Source: Kribbella sp. NBC_01245
GTDB taxonomy: Bacteria > Actinomycetota > Actinomycetes > Propionibacteriales > Kribbellaceae
Direction: 5' to 3'
Length of the DNA: 64,000 nt
Assembly: GCF_036226525.1 (NCBI RefSeq)
Contig: NZ_CP108487.1
Span: 868,001 to 932,000, forward strand
Made by a program: the position numbers and the translations under genes. Shown here in pieces: positions 61,655-64,000 of the stretch. Every line of letters starts with the position of its first letter. Within the stretch, counting starts at the first letter, position 1. The notes beneath the pieces are model-generated. The model saw only the letters and a program-made list of their open reading frames with translations. It did no database searches and was not told the DNA's origin.

Positions 61655-63220
61655 TTACTTCCTGAAGATCTCGAAGATCGTGCCGGTCGACAGCGACACC
61701 ACGAACAAGTTGCCATTCGGGCCGGTCTCAATGTCGGTACTGACGCCGAAGCCGCTGCCGAACAGCAGGCTCTCGCTCTCGGTGATGTCGTGCTTCGCGT
61801 TGTTGTCCGCGACGCGGTCTTGCAGTCGTCGGTCGTCGACGGCGATCATGCGCCGGTTGCCGGTCAGGTTGAAGTGGAACAGGTGGCCACCGGCGGTCAG
61901 CGGCGTCGCCGCACCGACGAACAGGTCGTTGGCGTACTGCGGACCGAGCCCGCCGCTCGACAGGAAGCCGATGGCCGCCGGGGGTACGGCGAACTTCCAG
62001 CTGAACTCCGGATCGCTGTATCGCGAACCGGGCAGCACGAACAGCCTCGACAGAGCCTGCTGCGGGCTGTCGGCGATGTTGGTCGCCGGCCACCTGATCT
62101 GCTGCAGCTGTGCGCCCGCGAGCCCACCCGATGGCGGCAGCGCGAGCTCTATCTGCTTGAACTGCGCGACCCGGGACACCGGACCCATGGCCTGGATCCA
62201 CCCGCCGTTCATGCCCGGTTCGACCCGGTTGAGCTCGTCGAACGCGTCGTCGGCGTTCTGCTGGTCCCACAGGTCCCCCGACACCGGGTCGACCGCGATC
62301 CCGAAGGTGTTGCGCAGACCGTACGCGAACACACGCTGGATGTTCGCGCCGACTTCCCCGCCGATCTGGGCACCGACGTCGAAGAACGGGTTGTCCGAAG
62401 GCGTCGCCCCGTCATCGTTCACCCGGAGGATGACGCCACTCAGGTGCGCGTCGTCGGGAGCAGGTCCGCCGAACTGGTCGTCAGCCGTCGGAGGCGTCGG
62501 CCCCAGCGGGAGATTCTGCATCTGGCCGCGGCGCCCCAGGTCGCCGACCGGGACGTACAGCTTCCCGTCGGCCCCGAACTCGATGGCGCCGCCGTCGTGG
62601 TTCCCGCGCGCCGGCTGAGCACTGTCGTTCTGACCGGGGGGCTCGGGCGCGCCGTCGTGCTGGAACGACCGCAGCATGAGCAGATTGTGGTCGAACACCA
62701 GCGCCGAGCCCGTCCACTCGAAACGGTCGACGCGGTTTCCGAGCAGCGGGACGGCCAGAATGTTCGCGCTGTCAGCTCCCGCCTCCGGAGTCTCGGCGCA
62801 TCGCTCGCGCCTTGGGATGAACGGATTGCTCGCGTCCGGAGGTGGAGCCGCGCAGCTCCAGTACAGGTAGACACCCGGATCGTCCGGGAAGTCCGGGTGC
62901 AACGCGATGCCCAGCAGCCCTCGCTCAGACGCGGAGTTCACGGCGAGGTCGAGCACAACCCCCTGCGCAGTCCCGTCGACAACGCGCTTCACGTTGCCCG
63001 TGTTCTTCTCCAGCACCAGGAAGTCGTTCGGGCTCAGGAACGCCATCGTGCTCGGCGTAACCAGCCCGCTGACCACAGTCCTGACGCTGAGATCGGGGTC
63101 CACCACCGTCGGCCCGGTTTGCGCCGCCACCGGTGACGTTGCGGCTCCCACGGAAGCTGCCAGCCCAGCAAAGGCGGCCACCGCCGCGAGCCGTGAAGCC
63201 GTCGCACACAATCGGTTCAT
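61655..63220 (-). CDS. Secreted PQQ-dependent sugar dehydrogenase-like protein (GSDH family)
   Basis: This 521-residue protein has a signal peptide (ATASRLAAVAAFAGLAASVGA). The six-bladed propeller motifs of soluble glucose/sorbosone dehydrogenases follow: SERGLLGIALHPDFPD, GNHDGGAIEFGADGKLYVPVGD and AYGLRNTFGIAVDPVSGDLW. It would oxidise sugars with PQQ outside the cell. No PQQ biosynthesis genes are in the window. I used the ATG at 63220. It is followed closely by the M36 gene, so they may be cotranscribed. Confidence 0.82.
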   Translation of the reverse strand: MNRLCATASRLAAVAAFAGLAASVGAATSPVAAQTGPTVVDPDLSVRTVVSGLVTPSTMAFLSPNDFLVLEKNTGNVKRVVDGTAQGVVLDLAVNSASERGLLGIALHPDFPDDPGVYLYWSCAAPPPDASNPFIPRRERCAETPEAGADSANILAVPLLGNRVDRFEWTGSALVFDHNLLMLRSFQHDGAPEPPGQNDSAQPARGNHDGGAIEFGADGKLYVPVGDLGRRGQMQNLPLGPTPPTADDQFGGPAPDDAHLSGVILRVNDDGATPSDNPFFDVGAQIGGEVGANIQRVFAYGLRNTFGIAVDPVSGDLWDQQNADDAFDELNRVEPGMNGGWIQAMGPVSRVAQFKQIELALPPSGGLAGAQLQQIRWPATNIADSPQQALSRLFVLPGSRYSDPEFSWKFAVPPAAIGFLSSGGLGPQYANDLFVGAATPLTAGGHLFHFNLTGNRRMIAVDDRRLQDRVADNNAKHDITESESLLFGSGFGVSTDIETGPNGNLFVVSLSTGTIFEIFRK

Positions 63221-63290
63221 GAGGCACCACCCCTCGATCGAACTCATTCGGTATCTCTGGTTGGCGTTGTCACCTCGTGGTCGACAGAGT

Positions 63291-63333
63291 CGCCGGCCGG
63301 GGCCCGGGTGCTGTTGGCGGGCCCTGGCCGGCG
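63291..63333 (-). terminator. Large hairpin between the LVIVD gene and the sugar dehydrogenase gene
   Basis: CGCCGGCC, a mismatch and GGGCCCG pair with CGGGCCC, a mismatch and GGCCGGCG around an 11-base loop. It starts 14 bases after the end of the partial LVIVD gene. Confidence 0.75.
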
Positions 63334-63346
63334 GATGCCGTCGCGA

Positions 63347-64000
63347 TCACGAGAGTGAGAACTCCTGCGTTTGCGGGTTGAGGTGGCCGAGGCGCAAGCC
63401 GTCAGCCACACCGCTCAGCCGGAAGACGTTCAGCCCCTCGGTGATGCTCGACTCGTAGATGAAGTTGTTGTACCAGTACGACGACCACGCGCCGCCGAGG
63501 TCAGGTGGTGCGATGACAGGCGGGTCGGACCAGCCCACGGTGATCGGGTTGGCTGGATCGGTGAATTCGGTAACCCAGGTACCGGCCTGGTAATGCCCGC
63601 CGACGGCGACGTACCGGCCGCTGCGCAACGGCACGATGTTGTAGTTGTGGATCGTGCAGTTCTCGCTCGCGCCGTCCTGGGCTCGTGGCAGGGTCCATTG
63701 GCCGAGCTTGGCGCCGGTCGTGGCGTCGTAGAAGAACATGCTCTTGTCGACCGCGGGATCGGTGCTCTGACACTCCGGCTCGACGCCGCCACCCGGTTCC
63801 CATCCGGCGGCGATGACTTTGCCGTCCCAGGTGAAGGTGCCTGAGTGCCACCGTCCGTTCGTGCCGGCCTGGCCGACGCCTGGTTCGGTGATCGTCAGCA
63901 GAAGGGCCGGGTCCTCGGGGCTGCCGCCCGGCGTACTGTTCGCGCCGATGTCGAAAACGTTGATCGTGTCGGCACTGGCGCAGACCACCTTGTTGACGGT
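63347..64000 (-). CDS. LVIVD-repeat secreted protein, 5' end outside the window
   Basis: The open frame continues to the window edge, so the start is not seen; 217 C-terminal residues are visible. It matches the first LVIVD protein closely over the whole visible part: WHSGTFTWDGKVIAAGWEPGGG, SENCTIHNYNIVPLRSG, AWSSYWYNNFIYESS and the ending GHLNPQTQEFSLS (HLNPQTNHVSIP in the other). The two are clear paralogues and bracket the peptidase and dehydrogenase genes. Confidence 0.8.
   Translation of the reverse strand, partial: TVNKVVCASADTINVFDIGANSTPGGSPEDPALLLTITEPGVGQAGTNGRWHSGTFTWDGKVIAAGWEPGGGVEPECQSTDPAVDKSMFFYDATTGAKLGQWTLPRAQDGASENCTIHNYNIVPLRSGRYVAVGGHYQAGTWVTEFTDPANPITVGWSDPPVIAPPDLGGAWSSYWYNNFIYESSITEGLNVFRLSGVADGLRLGHLNPQTQEFSLS

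Overview
The window comes from a high-GC actinomycete. Codon use is strongly GC-biased with many GTAC-containing codons. The gene content is typical of soil actinomycetes: a Tad pilus locus, a VanRS/VanHAX locus, AfsR-like giant regulators, SpoIIE/STAS partner-switch proteins and many Sec, Tat or lipoprotein exports. A Kribbella-like member of the Propionibacteriales is my best guess, but this is inference. I saw no rRNA, tRNA or CRISPR array.

Layout. 1-2.9 kb holds the tail of a large protein with a Vsr/DUF2726-like nuclease end, a DoxX-like protein, a diiron protein and a secreted M14 carboxypeptidase. 2.9-14.5 kb is a Tad pilus locus: response regulator, prepilin peptidase, flp, tadE, tadG, cpaB, tadZ, tadA, a von Willebrand A-TadB fusion, tadC and a cotranscribed isoprenylcysteine methyltransferase-like gene. 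It is interrupted between tadB and tadC by a TnpB-only IS200/IS605-type element whose TnpB has lost two of its three RuvC motifs. 14.7-17.6 kb holds a secreted GH43-CBM35 enzyme and glyA under a tandem glycine riboswitch. 17.6-24.4 kb is an inducible glycopeptide-resistance locus (vanY, vanRS, vanHAX, a second murF and a 39-codon membrane ORF). 24.5-26.6 kb holds a SigE-family sigma factor with its membrane partner and an aminoglycoside-phosphotransferase-fold kinase. 26.6-30.8 kb holds an AfsR-type regulator and a Tat-exported M15-like peptidase. 31.1-38.6 kb is a sugar-uptake and glycosidase locus with a LacI repressor and paired operators. 38.6-48.3 kb holds a second AfsR-like regulator and a signalling operon of three tandem membrane sensors without output domains, a GAF-PP2C-HATPase protein and two STAS proteins. 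48.3-56.4 kb is small accessory genes. 56.5-56.8 kb is a narI remnant. 57-64 kb encodes four large exported proteins on the minus strand: two LVIVD-repeat proteins, an M36 metallopeptidase and a PQQ-type sugar dehydrogenase.

How the genes work together. VanS would sense glycopeptides and activate VanR. VanR would turn on vanHAX, which replaces D-Ala-D-Ala with D-Ala-D-Lac. The second MurF would load the altered dipeptide and VanY would trim residual precursors. A 57-bp element occurs without gaps upstream of vanR, murF and vanH. A fourth copy lies 27 kb away in front of an AraC-type gene, so the regulon may be larger than the cluster. In the Tad locus, TadA, TadB, TadC and TadZ form the motor and platform that assemble Flp. 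The inserted element may separate tadC from its original ribosome binding site.
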